A DNA stretch of 64,000 nt. Source: Planctomyces sp. (lineage in GTDB: Bacteria > Planctomycetota > Planctomycetia > Planctomycetales > Planctomycetaceae). Below the pieces are notes generated by a model. That model made no database searches and was not told where the DNA came from. It worked only from the letters and a program-made list of their open reading frames with translations. The stretch lies in contig JAEUIH010000021.1 of assembly GCA_016795105.1 (NCBI GenBank), forward strand, positions 1 through 64,000. The letters are read 5' to 3'. Positions 26,415-34,686 of this stretch are shown one piece after another (position 1 is the stretch's first letter; the number at the start of each line of letters is the position of its first letter). Position numbers and translations under genes: made by a program.

Positions 26415-28295
26415 TCACGAATGGCTCAAGACCGGCATACTGAGTGGAATCACGGGCAAAGATGCCCCTAAGGTCACAAACACCGGGTCTTTTTCTTCCG
26501 GTGGTGAAGGCGGTGCTTCACGGGCGAGGACAGTTTCGACGAAGAACGTCAGGAGATCTTTGACAGGTTGATCTTCGATGTCCGAGATCAAATCTTCAGC
26601 TTTTTCTCGAGATCTTTCAACAAGCAGTTCAGCTTTCTCGAAGACCCCACAGGATTCGAAGACATCGCGAAGTGCCTGAATCCGAGTCAATTCACTGGAC
26701 TGATCCGCTGGTGTGGACAACAGGTCCTGCAGCTTTGCCCTCTGTTCGTCGGTTGCATCTTTGAGTGCCAGGGCCAGCAGGACTGTGGGTCGAAGTGCCA
26801 GAGCGTCCTGACCAGCGACCATCTTGTTGTCGCGGTCACCCTGCCAGTCCTTGAGGTCATTTAAAACCTGAAACGCGACGCCCACGTGACGACAGAACTG
26901 GGGGACAATCTCAGAGCCAGCCAGAGGATGCCCGGCCATTCGGAGGCCAGCATACAGTGCGGCCTCAAACGCAGGTGAAGTTTTGAGTGAGTAAATCTGC
27001 AGAGCGTCAAGAGGAGTGAGCTTCCAGTCCGGTGACTGCTGCCACCGCATTTCTGCGCCCTGTCCGTCACACAGTCGAACATGGGCAGTGGACATGCTGT
27101 TCAGTACATCCATGGCGATATCAGCACCGAGTTCCCTGGCAGAATGAATGAGTCGGTATCCGAGTCCGATCAGGTGGTCCCCAATGTTGATGGCCTGTCC
27201 GGTCCCATGGCTGCGATGCAGAGTCTCACGCCCATAACGCCATGCATCATTATCCTGGATGTCGTCATGAACCAGAGACGCTTTGTGGAAGGCTTCGATA
27301 GCCATGGCGACTCGGCACACGGCATCAGGAATTTCGGGAGTGGCATCACCAATAAATAACGGTGATCGACCAGACGCTGCATACCACGCAGCCAGCGTGA
27401 TGAATGGTCTGAATCGCTTGCCACCCTTTGACAACCAGTCGTAGGAAACAGCTTCAGTAAACGCCACCGGACTATCACTTCGAGCAGCGTCTCGAGTGCG
27501 AATTCGTGGCAGCAGTCGATCAAAATCAGATTCGAACATCCGGCTCGATGCTCTCATCAGAGGCACGTAACTGGTCGTGGCTTCTTCCGGCAACGGCTCA
27601 TACTTATCGAGCACATCCCAGACCCAGGCTTCGTCAAGTGTTGTATTGAGGCAGTCACCAGAATGCAGCGGAACGGCATAGGATGGGACACCGGCGATCA
27701 GGATCTTGTCGATCGCCTTTTCAAGCACATTGAGGCATGCAACACCTAAAATGCCGTCAATGTACCCGGAGACAATAATTTTAAGGACAACAGGAGAACC
27801 TTCCGCCACGAGAACCTTATAACCCAGTTGTTCTGCACGTACTTTGTAATCTGCAATCGAACAAGCGCCACAGCGTTCACAGTCGAGACCAAACTGGGTG
27901 TACTCCGCCGGACATCCTTCCGCGTGTTTCAGGCAATGTGGCAGCAGCAGCATGCGACGATTGAACGGGATCGCCAGAAACTGCTGTTTCCAGAAGAAAT
28001 TCCCCACCATCACCATGGCAAAGCCGAGATATCGTTCGGGAAGTTCCATCTGTTCCAGCAAGGTTCTGCCGTGATGTTCAAGTTCGTCACGACTGAAAGC
28101 ACGCGATCGGTCGAGACCACGAGCATACTGTTCGGCGGCAACTTTGATTTTTGTGCGTTCATCGAGCGACCCAGGCACTGCTTTCAGGTGAGTCGTGCTG
28201 CGACGTTTGCCCTTCTTTCGAACAGGCGCCGGATCATCATCATCGATTGCGTGCTGGCGAACTGCGACATCTTCAGATGGGGGAACTATGGACAC
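26415..28295 (-). CDS. DUF116 - polyprenyl diphosphate synthase fusion
   Basis: 626 aa. Residues ~40-245 match DUF116: a Cys-rich block (C121, C128, then CxxCxxC at 139/142/145) and [16 protein letters not shown], function unknown and possibly Fe-S binding. Residues ~255-600 are an all-trans isoprenyl diphosphate synthase: GGKRFRP, first Asp-rich motif DDIQD (344-348) and second NDLKD (about 469-473). The residues five and four before the first motif are Ala and Ser, small side chains that in this family usually allow long chains, so a product of C20 or more is likely (inference). It lies 3 bp downstream of the terpene-cyclase gene, so the synthase probably makes its substrate. Confidence 0.88.
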   Translation of the reverse strand: MSIVPPSEDVAVRQHAIDDDDPAPVRKKGKRRSTTHLKAVPGSLDERTKIKVAAEQYARGLDRSRAFSRDELEHHGRTLLEQMELPERYLGFAMVMVGNFFWKQQFLAIPFNRRMLLLPHCLKHAEGCPAEYTQFGLDCERCGACSIADYKVRAEQLGYKVLVAEGSPVVLKIIVSGYIDGILGVACLNVLEKAIDKILIAGVPSYAVPLHSGDCLNTTLDEAWVWDVLDKYEPLPEEATTSYVPLMRASSRMFESDFDRLLPRIRTRDAARSDSPVAFTEAVSYDWLSKGGKRFRPFITLAAWYAASGRSPLFIGDATPEIPDAVCRVAMAIEAFHKASLVHDDIQDNDAWRYGRETLHRSHGTGQAINIGDHLIGLGYRLIHSARELGADIAMDVLNSMSTAHVRLCDGQGAEMRWQQSPDWKLTPLDALQIYSLKTSPAFEAALYAGLRMAGHPLAGSEIVPQFCRHVGVAFQVLNDLKDWQGDRDNKMVAGQDALALRPTVLLALALKDATDEQRAKLQDLLSTPADQSSELTRIQALRDVFESCGVFEKAELLVERSREKAEDLISDIEDQPVKDLLTFFVETVLAREAPPSPPEEKDPVFVTLGASLPVIPLSMPVLSHS

Positions 28296-28298
28296 AGG

Positions 28299-30134
28299 TC
28301 ACTCCTGAGACGAACTTTCCGGCATGTTGCAATTCGTTTGCACCCAGCGTATTAAACCAGATGCTGCGAATATCATGGGATAAAGTGCTTCAAAATACCA
28401 GAGTTTGGCAAAATAGAATCCAATCGGCGAAGGTTGAACTACTGTCCCTTCATTCACCCTCTGTTTTAACCACTCTGCCCCCAGTCGAGTCGCGTTCAAA
28501 ACGCCCGTTTTTTTGACAAAGTTCTCACACGACAGGCATTCGACCGCCAATCCGGTTTCTTCGACCGAGCTTACCAGGCCTTTTCGTGCCGACCAGCCTC
28601 CATCCGGATTTTGATTGGCCAGCATCCAGTGAATCGCTTGATCGGTCATTTTGGATGTTGCCGGATGATTCAGATCGTCCTGCAGAAACAAGAGTACTTT
28701 GGCGGTTCCATACAGAGGGTTTTCATCATCATGGTTGAATTGATTCCCAAACCAAAGCGGAAGCCATGTCCCGTCGCTTCTCTGAGTTTTCCTAAGAAAT
28801 TCCCTGCCTCTCACAACCGCTCCTGCGATTCTGTCGCGCATTGTCGTGGAAAGGGAGTCTACTCGACGGTTCAGCGTCCTTAGAGCTCGCAGAGCGTGGG
28901 CTGTCAGGTCATTTGAGCTGCGGTCGAACGGCAGAGTACCCCAGCCGCGACAGAATGTAGGCCACCCACCATCCCGATTCTGCAAGTCAAGCAGCCAGAG
29001 TGCCGCGTTTCGAAGTGCCACGCGTTCAATCTTGGGGATGTTTTCCGAAGGGTGTCGCAGGTTCAGAAGTGCCAGCATAGCGCCTGGCGTGTCATCTGCA
29101 TCCGGTACTCCGCCAGGCAGATCAGTCCAGGACCACCCGCCGGGTGCCGCATTCGTGTAAGGGTGAATGGTTTTGTACTGCTGGTTCAGCAACCAGTTAC
29201 GAATCGGGAAGCGTTCGGATTCAGTCAACTCACTGCCGGGTACAGCTCCGCAAAGGGCATTCACTGAGAGCGTTGTTACCCACGTTGTCAGGTTCGTGTC
29301 AATTGGCCAGCTGCCATCAGGGCGAACTGACTGAATGATGAACTGAAGGCACTTCTGCGTGACCTGATGATGCAGGTAACCGCACCCTAAAAGGCTCATG
29401 CAAACGAAACTGGTGAGTGGTGTTGCTTCCAGAAATCCGCCGTTTGGGGGTTGGATGGATTGGAGAACGCTGAGAGACTTCGGGATGGACTTCCTTCGAA
29501 GCAGTCTGATGAGCGGATTCCAGTGAGACTGATGATGGAAGATCACCTGACCAATCGCGATCAGTGCTGGAAGTGCATAACTGACGACCGGCATTCTGAC
29601 AGCCGCATACCAACCGGCGGGGACGCAGGCGAGTTCAAACGGGAGAGGGATAACATCTTTCCAGTCCACGATTCCTGCCAATGCGCAGTGAGTCAGGATT
29701 GGTACTGAAAACGTCCGATCATTTCCGTAGCGAGTCAGGACGGCAGTGACGCCTCCCTGTCGATCGACATATGCTTTTGCTTTTTGCAGACTCTCTTCGT
29801 GATGACTGTCAGCTGCAGTGAGGACTGCAAAGGCCAGCATTGATGTGGAAATGTTGCTGATGCTCAGCACCGTGTCTCCCCAGCCACCATCAGTGTTCTG
29901 GTGATTGATGAGCCACTGGACGCCGCCGTCGACCAGACCCCGAAAGACTACACGTTCAGAATCATCCTGCGTCGCCTGAGCTGCAAGATGCAGTGCCATA
30001 CAGGCTGTGGCCGTTGAAAGTGCGGAGGTCGACAATTCTCCCGTCCACCATCCCTGAGAATTTCGCTGCTTTCGAAGCAGATCAACAATGGCAGCAGTTT
30101 CGGGATCAACTGATTGATTCAGGGATGAGGTCAT
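28299..30134 (-). CDS. Squalene-hopene cyclase-like class II terpene cyclase
   Basis: 611 aa, close to the ~630 aa of squalene-hopene cyclases. It has several QW-type repeats (NQNTDGGWGDT-like, RPDGSWP, NRDGGWPTFCRGWG, NPDGGWSA) and the class II acid motif DADD at 345-348 (DxDDT). No export signal. Canonical SHC features in the early region are divergent, so I do not assume squalene is the substrate; the adjacent polyprenyl synthase fusion suggests a linear C20-C35 isoprenoid. It starts 29 bp after the acyltransferase gene and overlaps nothing. Alternative: a cyclase homologue reused for prenyl-protein or glycan chemistry. Confidence 0.85.
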   Translation of the reverse strand: MTSSLNQSVDPETAAIVDLLRKQRNSQGWWTGELSTSALSTATACMALHLAAQATQDDSERVVFRGLVDGGVQWLINHQNTDGGWGDTVLSISNISTSMLAFAVLTAADSHHEESLQKAKAYVDRQGGVTAVLTRYGNDRTFSVPILTHCALAGIVDWKDVIPLPFELACVPAGWYAAVRMPVVSYALPALIAIGQVIFHHQSHWNPLIRLLRRKSIPKSLSVLQSIQPPNGGFLEATPLTSFVCMSLLGCGYLHHQVTQKCLQFIIQSVRPDGSWPIDTNLTTWVTTLSVNALCGAVPGSELTESERFPIRNWLLNQQYKTIHPYTNAAPGGWSWTDLPGGVPDADDTPGAMLALLNLRHPSENIPKIERVALRNAALWLLDLQNRDGGWPTFCRGWGTLPFDRSSNDLTAHALRALRTLNRRVDSLSTTMRDRIAGAVVRGREFLRKTQRSDGTWLPLWFGNQFNHDDENPLYGTAKVLLFLQDDLNHPATSKMTDQAIHWMLANQNPDGGWSARKGLVSSVEETGLAVECLSCENFVKKTGVLNATRLGAEWLKQRVNEGTVVQPSPIGFYFAKLWYFEALYPMIFAASGLIRWVQTNCNMPESSSQE

Positions 30135-30163
30135 GCGGGGAGAATCATTCCGAAGAGATCGGT

Positions 30164-30916
30164 TCAGGAAGATGACAGTGATTTCAGTTCATCGACGATG
30201 ACAGTGTTGAGTATTTGTTCGAGGAGTTGAAGGCCTTCCGCAACGAGTGCACCATCCATGACGCGGTGGTCGTATCCCAAAGTGACTCGGCAAACAGAGT
30301 TTTCATCGAGGGGGCCATATGTTAGACAGCATGTATGGATGGAAGGTGGAACCTGAATCTCAGCGCCCCTTGATGCGAGAGTTGACAGGAAGAATGTACC
30401 AAGCCGTCTCGCGCGGGCTTTGGCCGCTATATTGATATTCAACCACCAAAGAAGACGGCGAAGTGGGGTTGGGAGGTGAGCAAGTCGCCATTGCTTTGAG
30501 AAGGCTGTTTCAACCGATGAGTTCTGAGACCAATCCAGACGCTTCTGAATTTCAGTCAAAGCAAGTTCGTGAGGGTTGGGGACATTCACCCAAAACAGCC
30601 AGCGTTCGTCGTTAACGATTCGCTGCATTGTCATGGCTGCAACACTCGATGGATGCTGATAAAGATGAGCCCACGGCCATCGATACCAGGTTTGACGAAA
30701 TTCGGGAATCTGAACCGCTACCAGGCCGAATGCTTTGAGGAACAGTGCCGGCCATCCAATTCTGGTGGCAGCAGATTTGCGAGCTGTCAGTACATCGTGA
30801 AGATTCATTCTGCGATCATGGCCGCAGAGTGGCACACGTTTGTTGAAGTGGAGCAGATCCCACGACAAACGTCGGGAGGGCGGAATTCTGAATCGTCTTC
30901 CGTTGCGAACGTCCAC
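30164..30916 (-). CDS. E2-type (2-oxoacid dehydrogenase) acyltransferase, stand-alone
   Basis: 250 aa. The C-terminal GYDHRVMDGALVAEGLQLLEQIL contains the HxxxDG active site of the chloramphenicol-acetyltransferase/2-oxoacid dehydrogenase E2 superfamily. There is no lipoyl or E3-binding domain, so it is not a pyruvate-dehydrogenase core; it more likely transfers an acyl group from CoA to a small molecule. The start is GTG 30916, supported by AAGGA nine bases upstream; the first ATG would remove 36 residues. It lies 11 bp after the SDR stop and 29 bp before the cyclase. Acylation of the cyclised isoprenoid is inferred from context. Confidence 0.8.
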   Translation of the reverse strand: MDVRNGRRFRIPPSRRLSWDLLHFNKRVPLCGHDRRMNLHDVLTARKSAATRIGWPALFLKAFGLVAVQIPEFRQTWYRWPWAHLYQHPSSVAAMTMQRIVNDERWLFWVNVPNPHELALTEIQKRLDWSQNSSVETAFSKQWRLAHLPTPLRRLLWWLNINIAAKARARRLGTFFLSTLASRGAEIQVPPSIHTCCLTYGPLDENSVCRVTLGYDHRVMDGALVAEGLQLLEQILNTVIVDELKSLSSS

Positions 30917-30927
30917 AGTGTGAATCC

Positions 30928-31671
30928 TTAGCCACGACCCACGTAAAGTTGTTCTGACGGAAGTACAATTGCTTCCAGAAAATTGACATCCGGCGGCATG
31001 GACAGCATTGTGACTGCCGCGCGAACGATCGTGTCGACCGACATCATTGGTTCCTTGTCGGAGTCTGAATCGGAGTTCTGCCTGCGTTCCACAAGTACAT
31101 TGCCTGGATGCAGGCAGCAGACCGTGATTCCATAGTCGCGGCCCTCGAGAGCAGCGGCCTGTGTAAGTCCCCAGACACCAAATTTTGCGGATGTGTATGG
31201 AACCGAAAACAGGCGAGGCCGTTGAGCAGAGATCGAACCGATGTTCAGAATTCTGCCTCCGAGTCCTTTCATGTGTCTGAAGGCTTCACGTGTGCAGAGA
31301 AATGGTCCCGTCAGGCAGGCATCCATTACGTTCTGCCAGTCATTCAGTGTCAGCTGATCAATTGGTCCGCCATCAAAGTTCCCGGCGTTGTTGACCAAAA
31401 TGTCGATCTTGCCAAAGTGGTCAATCGTTTCATCGAACAGCCTTTGAACATCAGCTTCGCGACCAACGTCCGCAGCGACAGCAAGAAGATTGCTGCCCGC
31501 CTCAATGGAGGACTGGACGGCAGTGAGGTCATCCTGTTTTCTCGAACAGATGCTCACTTGACATCCTCCATGAAGAAGGGCTTTGGCGATCCCCAAACCG
31601 ATCCCGCGACTGGCGCCGGTGACGACTGCTGTTTTTCCGGCAAATACTGGATCAACTCCCACTGTTTTCAT
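30928..31671 (-). CDS. Short-chain dehydrogenase/reductase (SDR)
   Basis: 247 aa, classical SDR: nucleotide-binding TGASRGIGLG (19-28), NNAG at about 90, and catalytic Ser...Tyr-x3-Lys (SISAQRP...YTSAK). NAD(P)-dependent oxidation or reduction of an alcohol or ketone. First gene of the six-gene operon, facing an HPF-like gene across 360 bp. Its likely job is to oxidise or reduce a hydroxyl of the isoprenoid product; the substrate cannot be read from the sequence. Confidence 0.92.
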   Translation of the reverse strand: MKTVGVDPVFAGKTAVVTGASRGIGLGIAKALLHGGCQVSICSRKQDDLTAVQSSIEAGSNLLAVAADVGREADVQRLFDETIDHFGKIDILVNNAGNFDGGPIDQLTLNDWQNVMDACLTGPFLCTREAFRHMKGLGGRILNIGSISAQRPRLFSVPYTSAKFGVWGLTQAAALEGRDYGITVCCLHPGNVLVERRQNSDSDSDKEPMMSVDTIVRAAVTMLSMPPDVNFLEAIVLPSEQLYVGRG

Positions 31672-32031
31672 GGAATCGTCTGTTTCTGCTGTGAATCCGT
31701 AAGATTGCGTGACGGACCTTCGTCACCAGAGTGGCAAGATGGATTGTACGGAATTCCTCAAAGTCTTCCACGCGATCGCGATTTCCACGAAAAGTAGTGG
31801 CGAGACTGAAATTCGTCGGCAACATTCTAGTGTGAGAAGCGTAAGAGTGAGTGATGGCATATGAGACGTGTGGCGTCACGTGCCGGAGATGAACGAAAAA
31901 AGCGTTGTGTAAGCGTGAAAAAAAGTCTGTAAGTTCGATGATCCAGCAAGGAGAAGTAACGCGTTCGGTGTGATGTGTACTGATTATGAAAAGTCTCGAA
32001 TTCAGAAACCTGTGTTGAAAGGTTCAGAACG
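31672..32031. other. Divergent intergenic region, terpenoid operon / HPF
   Basis: 360 bp that should hold the terpenoid-operon promoter (minus) and the HPF promoter (plus). AT-rich in its middle. No recognisable riboswitch, palindrome or gene that I can support. Confidence 0.4.
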
Positions 32032-32373
32032 ATGAAGATCAGTGTCCACATTGATTCCAGCCTGCCCGCAAGTGCAGCCGAACTGATTGATCGAAAATGT
32101 CAGTTTGCATTCGGCAGGTTCGAACCGATTATAGAAGACCTTCGAGTTTCTTTGACGGATGAGAATGGCCCAAAGGGTGGCAATTCGATTCGCTGTACCG
32201 TCATCCTTCAACTCCTTCGGCGAGGTGAAGTGATCATCCATGAACAGTCCGACTGCCACGAACGTGCTGTTGCTCTGGCTGTTGAACGTGCCAGCCGTCA
32301 GGTCGCTCGCAGGAATGCTCGTCGAGGCCGGTCCACAGAGACGGTCCGTCGAGGTGAACTTGTTGGTTCCTGA
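32032..32373 (+). CDS. HPF/RaiA-type ribosome-associated protein (short form)
   Basis: 113 aa resembling the sigma-54 modulation/HPF fold: RFEPIIEDLRVSLTDENGPKGG, CTVILQLLRRGEVIIHEQSDCHERAVALAVERASRQVARR. These proteins bind the decoding site of resting ribosomes. This one lacks the C-terminal dimerisation domain of long HPF and ends in an Arg-rich tail. A strong terminator follows at 32458. Assignment to HPF rather than another beta-alpha-beta-beta-beta-alpha protein is fairly likely. Confidence 0.75.
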   Translation: MKISVHIDSSLPASAAELIDRKCQFAFGRFEPIIEDLRVSLTDENGPKGGNSIRCTVILQLLRRGEVIIHEQSDCHERAVALAVERASRQVARRNARRGRSTETVRRGELVGS

Positions 32374-32457
32374 ATTGATGATTGCTTGATGACCGGTTGA
32401 AATGGTCAAACTTATAGAGACTTTATAAAGTCCGATTCAACGACATCTCTTATTTTT

Positions 32458-32495
32458 AGAACCCCGATCATGATCACATGTTCGGGGTTCTTTTT
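32458..32495 (+). terminator. Rho-independent terminator after HPF-like gene
   Basis: A perfect 10-bp stem AGAACCCCGA / TCGGGGTTCT with a 14-nt loop, followed by TTTTTG. It lies 85 bp downstream of the HPF-like stop and reads well on the plus strand. Confidence 0.85.
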
Positions 32496-32779
32496 GTTTG
32501 TTCGGCCAATTTCGCCGACCCGTTTCTGATTTGATGATTCAGGTTTCTGAGAATCACGTCATACAGATTTTCGAGCCTGATTTTCTGTAAACTGATTTCC
32601 GAATGATTGGAATTCTGTTGCTCAGCACCAGGAAGATGTCGTCCTGCGGCAACTTCTTTGAGTCTCTCTGCAAGGCCGCGACGTTCTGTCGCGTCGACTC
32701 AGAATAAAAAGTTGAAAAGCATGCCAGGGATTCCGGCACTGCGACGAATGAGCAGCAATTCCCTTCACGAGGTTATCCA
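32496..32779. other. Intergenic after HPF terminator
   Basis: 284 bp (406 bp with the preceding 3' flank and terminator). No gene is supported. The last ~60 bp carry the ribosome site CACGAGG for the next gene. Confidence 0.35.
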
Positions 32780-33139
32780 ATGAGTACTCATACCCAGTCA
32801 CGGTCTGTGCGACAGTCGTCGCGTCATGAAACAGTGGGGCTTTCCCCGCACTTTGAAACATCACGATCTTCGGCAAAGAGAGATGCTCTGTATGGCGACA
32901 AGTCGTCTCGTCCGTCAAGCAGCAATCAGTCCCGCACAGATTCCGGCGTACGTGTAAGTCGCCACGATTCCGTGGCAACTGCCGATGAGAGTCAGGTTTT
33001 GCGATATAATCGCATTGCAAATCTCGAAGCTGTTCTCAGTATCCGAGAACATCGGCAGCGGTCAGCTCGATTGATCGCCTTCTGGTCCATCGTCCTCATG
33101 ATGGGCACTCTGGCGCTCGCCGCCGTCCTCGAAATGTAG
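32780..33139 (+). CDS. Small membrane-anchored protein of unknown function
   Basis: 119 aa. A long Ser/Arg-rich, probably disordered cytoplasmic N-terminus (about 1-70), a short helical stretch (VLRYNRIANLEAVLSIREHRQRS) and one C-terminal membrane helix (FWSIVLMMGTLALAAVL), giving a tail-anchored topology. GAGG before the ATG. The TAG stop is itself part of the next dispersed hairpin element. No family recognised. Confidence 0.6.
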   Translation: MSTHTQSRSVRQSSRHETVGLSPHFETSRSSAKRDALYGDKSSRPSSSNQSRTDSGVRVSRHDSVATADESQVLRYNRIANLEAVLSIREHRQRSARLIAFWSIVLMMGTLALAAVLEM

Positions 33140-33160
33140 GTTGGGGACTCCTGCCCGACC
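33135..33160 (+). repeat. Dispersed TGTAG-hairpin element, copy 3
   Basis: TGTAG then GGTTGGGGA, loop CTCC, TGCCCGACC (eight of nine positions pair). The element's TAG is the stop codon of the preceding small membrane-protein gene. A further ~100 bp with a second hairpin-like GGGCAGGGAAGCCC (about 33243-33256) follow and may be part of a longer copy. Confidence 0.75.
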
Positions 33161-33477
33161 CGCAATCAAAGATGGCGGATTGCCACCACCAACATTTCCG
33201 TCCGTCGGCGAGTTCCGCCCGGACGGGCCGAGACCCGGCGTGGGCAGGGAAGCCCTTGCGTACTTAGTGCTGATTATTCGGAAAGAGTGGATCGTTCAGA
33301 TTCTGCCGAATTCGGCGCGGCGCGAGGGTCCGCACAATCAGCATAGTTTGCGCGGACCGTGCGTGAATGGTGGAAAACGGCAACAAAAGTGTGCCTTGTT
33401 TTTTTAATGACCTATGGTTTTCCGAACGTCGAATTTTGGCATATTTTCAGCCAGTCGAGGCGGCCAGGGTCATCGTC
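33161..33477. other. Intergenic repeat remnant before HD-GYP gene
   Basis: 317 bp. The first ~100 bp look like the outer part of the dispersed element (inverted CCGTCCG...CGGACGG near 33201-33222, then GGGCAGGGAAGCCC). The rest should hold the promoter of the two-gene signalling unit. No gene supported. Confidence 0.4.
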
Positions 33478-34674
33478 ATGCTTACCACAACAAACCGTGC
33501 GATCAGGACCGAATCAACCTTTACGGATTCGCAGGAGACTCGATTCACCTGTGATCGGGATATTTGTCATTCAAAGATCCTGATTGTGGACGACGAGCCT
33601 CTGAACATCGAGGTCGTGAGTCGTTACCTGAAGGAGGGGGGGTTCACGAGTATCGTTTCCACTGACCATGCGGGTCAGGCCTTACCGATGGTTGGCGTCC
33701 ATAAGCCGGACTTGATTCTTCTGGACATCCAGATGCCGGTAATCACTGGTCTGGAAATACTGGCGGCGATCCGTTCTGACCCTCGAACTGCCCACACGCC
33801 GGTAGTGATTTTGACTGGCAGTTCGGACCCGGAAACCAAGTTGATTGCGTTGAGAACCGGAGCAACGGACCTGTTGGCGAAGCCGGTGCACGGGATCGAA
33901 CTGTTAGCTCGGCTGAGCAACGTACTAAAACTGAAGACCTATCAGGATCGTCTGTGTCGCTATTCGGAAGAGCTGGAGGAAGCCGTTCGACGCCGAACGG
34001 CTGAACTCGAAGCATCTCGACTCGACGTGATTCACTGTCTCGCGCGTGCCGCGGAATTTCGCGATGACGATACAGGTCAGCACATCGTTCGCGTTGGCAA
34101 GTACGCCCGATTGATCGGTGAGGAACTTGGCATCACGAAAGATCAACTCGATATTCTTGAACCAGCAGCCCAGCTTCATGATGTCGGCAAGATCGGCATT
34201 TCAGACTCGGTGCTGCTAAAGCCCGGAAAGCTGACGGCTGAAGAGTTCGAGATCATGCAAAAGCACTGTGGATTCGGAAAGAAGATTACCGAGCCGATCA
34301 AGGAACATGAGGTATCGATCATTCGCAGCCACACGGAGATTGGTGCGAGGATTATGGAAACGAGTTCTTCTCCAATTCTGGAGATGGCCCGACGGATTGC
34401 GTTGACTCACCATGAATGGTGGAATGGAAATGGTTATCCGCTTGGGTTGGCCGGAGAAGACATTCCTGTTGAGGGTCGAATTACGGCTGTTGCGGATGTG
34501 TTTGATGCATTGAGCAGCAAGCGTCCTTACAAGCCTGCGTTCCCGCTTCGGAAATGTCTCACAATCATGGAAGAAGCCCGAGGAACTCAGTTTGACCCGC
34601 ATATCCTCGACGCATTTCTTGCTCGTCGAGAAGACGTGATTCGCATTCAGATCGAAGCCGCAGACACGGAATGA
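33478..34674 (+). CDS. Response regulator with HD-GYP phosphodiesterase domain
   Basis: 398 aa. The receiver domain (about 31-155: ILIVDDEP, phospho-acceptor Asp near 80 in LILLDIQMP, Lys in LLAKPV) joins through a coiled coil to an HD-GYP domain (about 182-381: HDVGKIGI, HHEWWNGNGYPLGLAGEDIP). HD-GYP proteins hydrolyse cyclic di-GMP; metal ligands look intact. The start at 33478 is chosen for AGGG nine bases upstream and because more upstream residues are not conserved-looking. It precedes the giant hybrid sensor by 12 bp and is probably its output partner. Confidence 0.92.
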   Translation: MLTTTNRAIRTESTFTDSQETRFTCDRDICHSKILIVDDEPLNIEVVSRYLKEGGFTSIVSTDHAGQALPMVGVHKPDLILLDIQMPVITGLEILAAIRSDPRTAHTPVVILTGSSDPETKLIALRTGATDLLAKPVHGIELLARLSNVLKLKTYQDRLCRYSEELEEAVRRRTAELEASRLDVIHCLARAAEFRDDDTGQHIVRVGKYARLIGEELGITKDQLDILEPAAQLHDVGKIGISDSVLLKPGKLTAEEFEIMQKHCGFGKKITEPIKEHEVSIIRSHTEIGARIMETSSSPILEMARRIALTHHEWWNGNGYPLGLAGEDIPVEGRITAVADVFDALSSKRPYKPAFPLRKCLTIMEEARGTQFDPHILDAFLARREDVIRIQIEAADTE

Positions 34675-34686
34675 GGATGAAGGCGA

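Noticed and set aside
28299-30134. Canonical hopanoid biosynthesis locus
   Set aside because: No hpn genes or squalene synthase adjacent, and the cyclase is divergent; kept as a terpene cyclase of unknown product.
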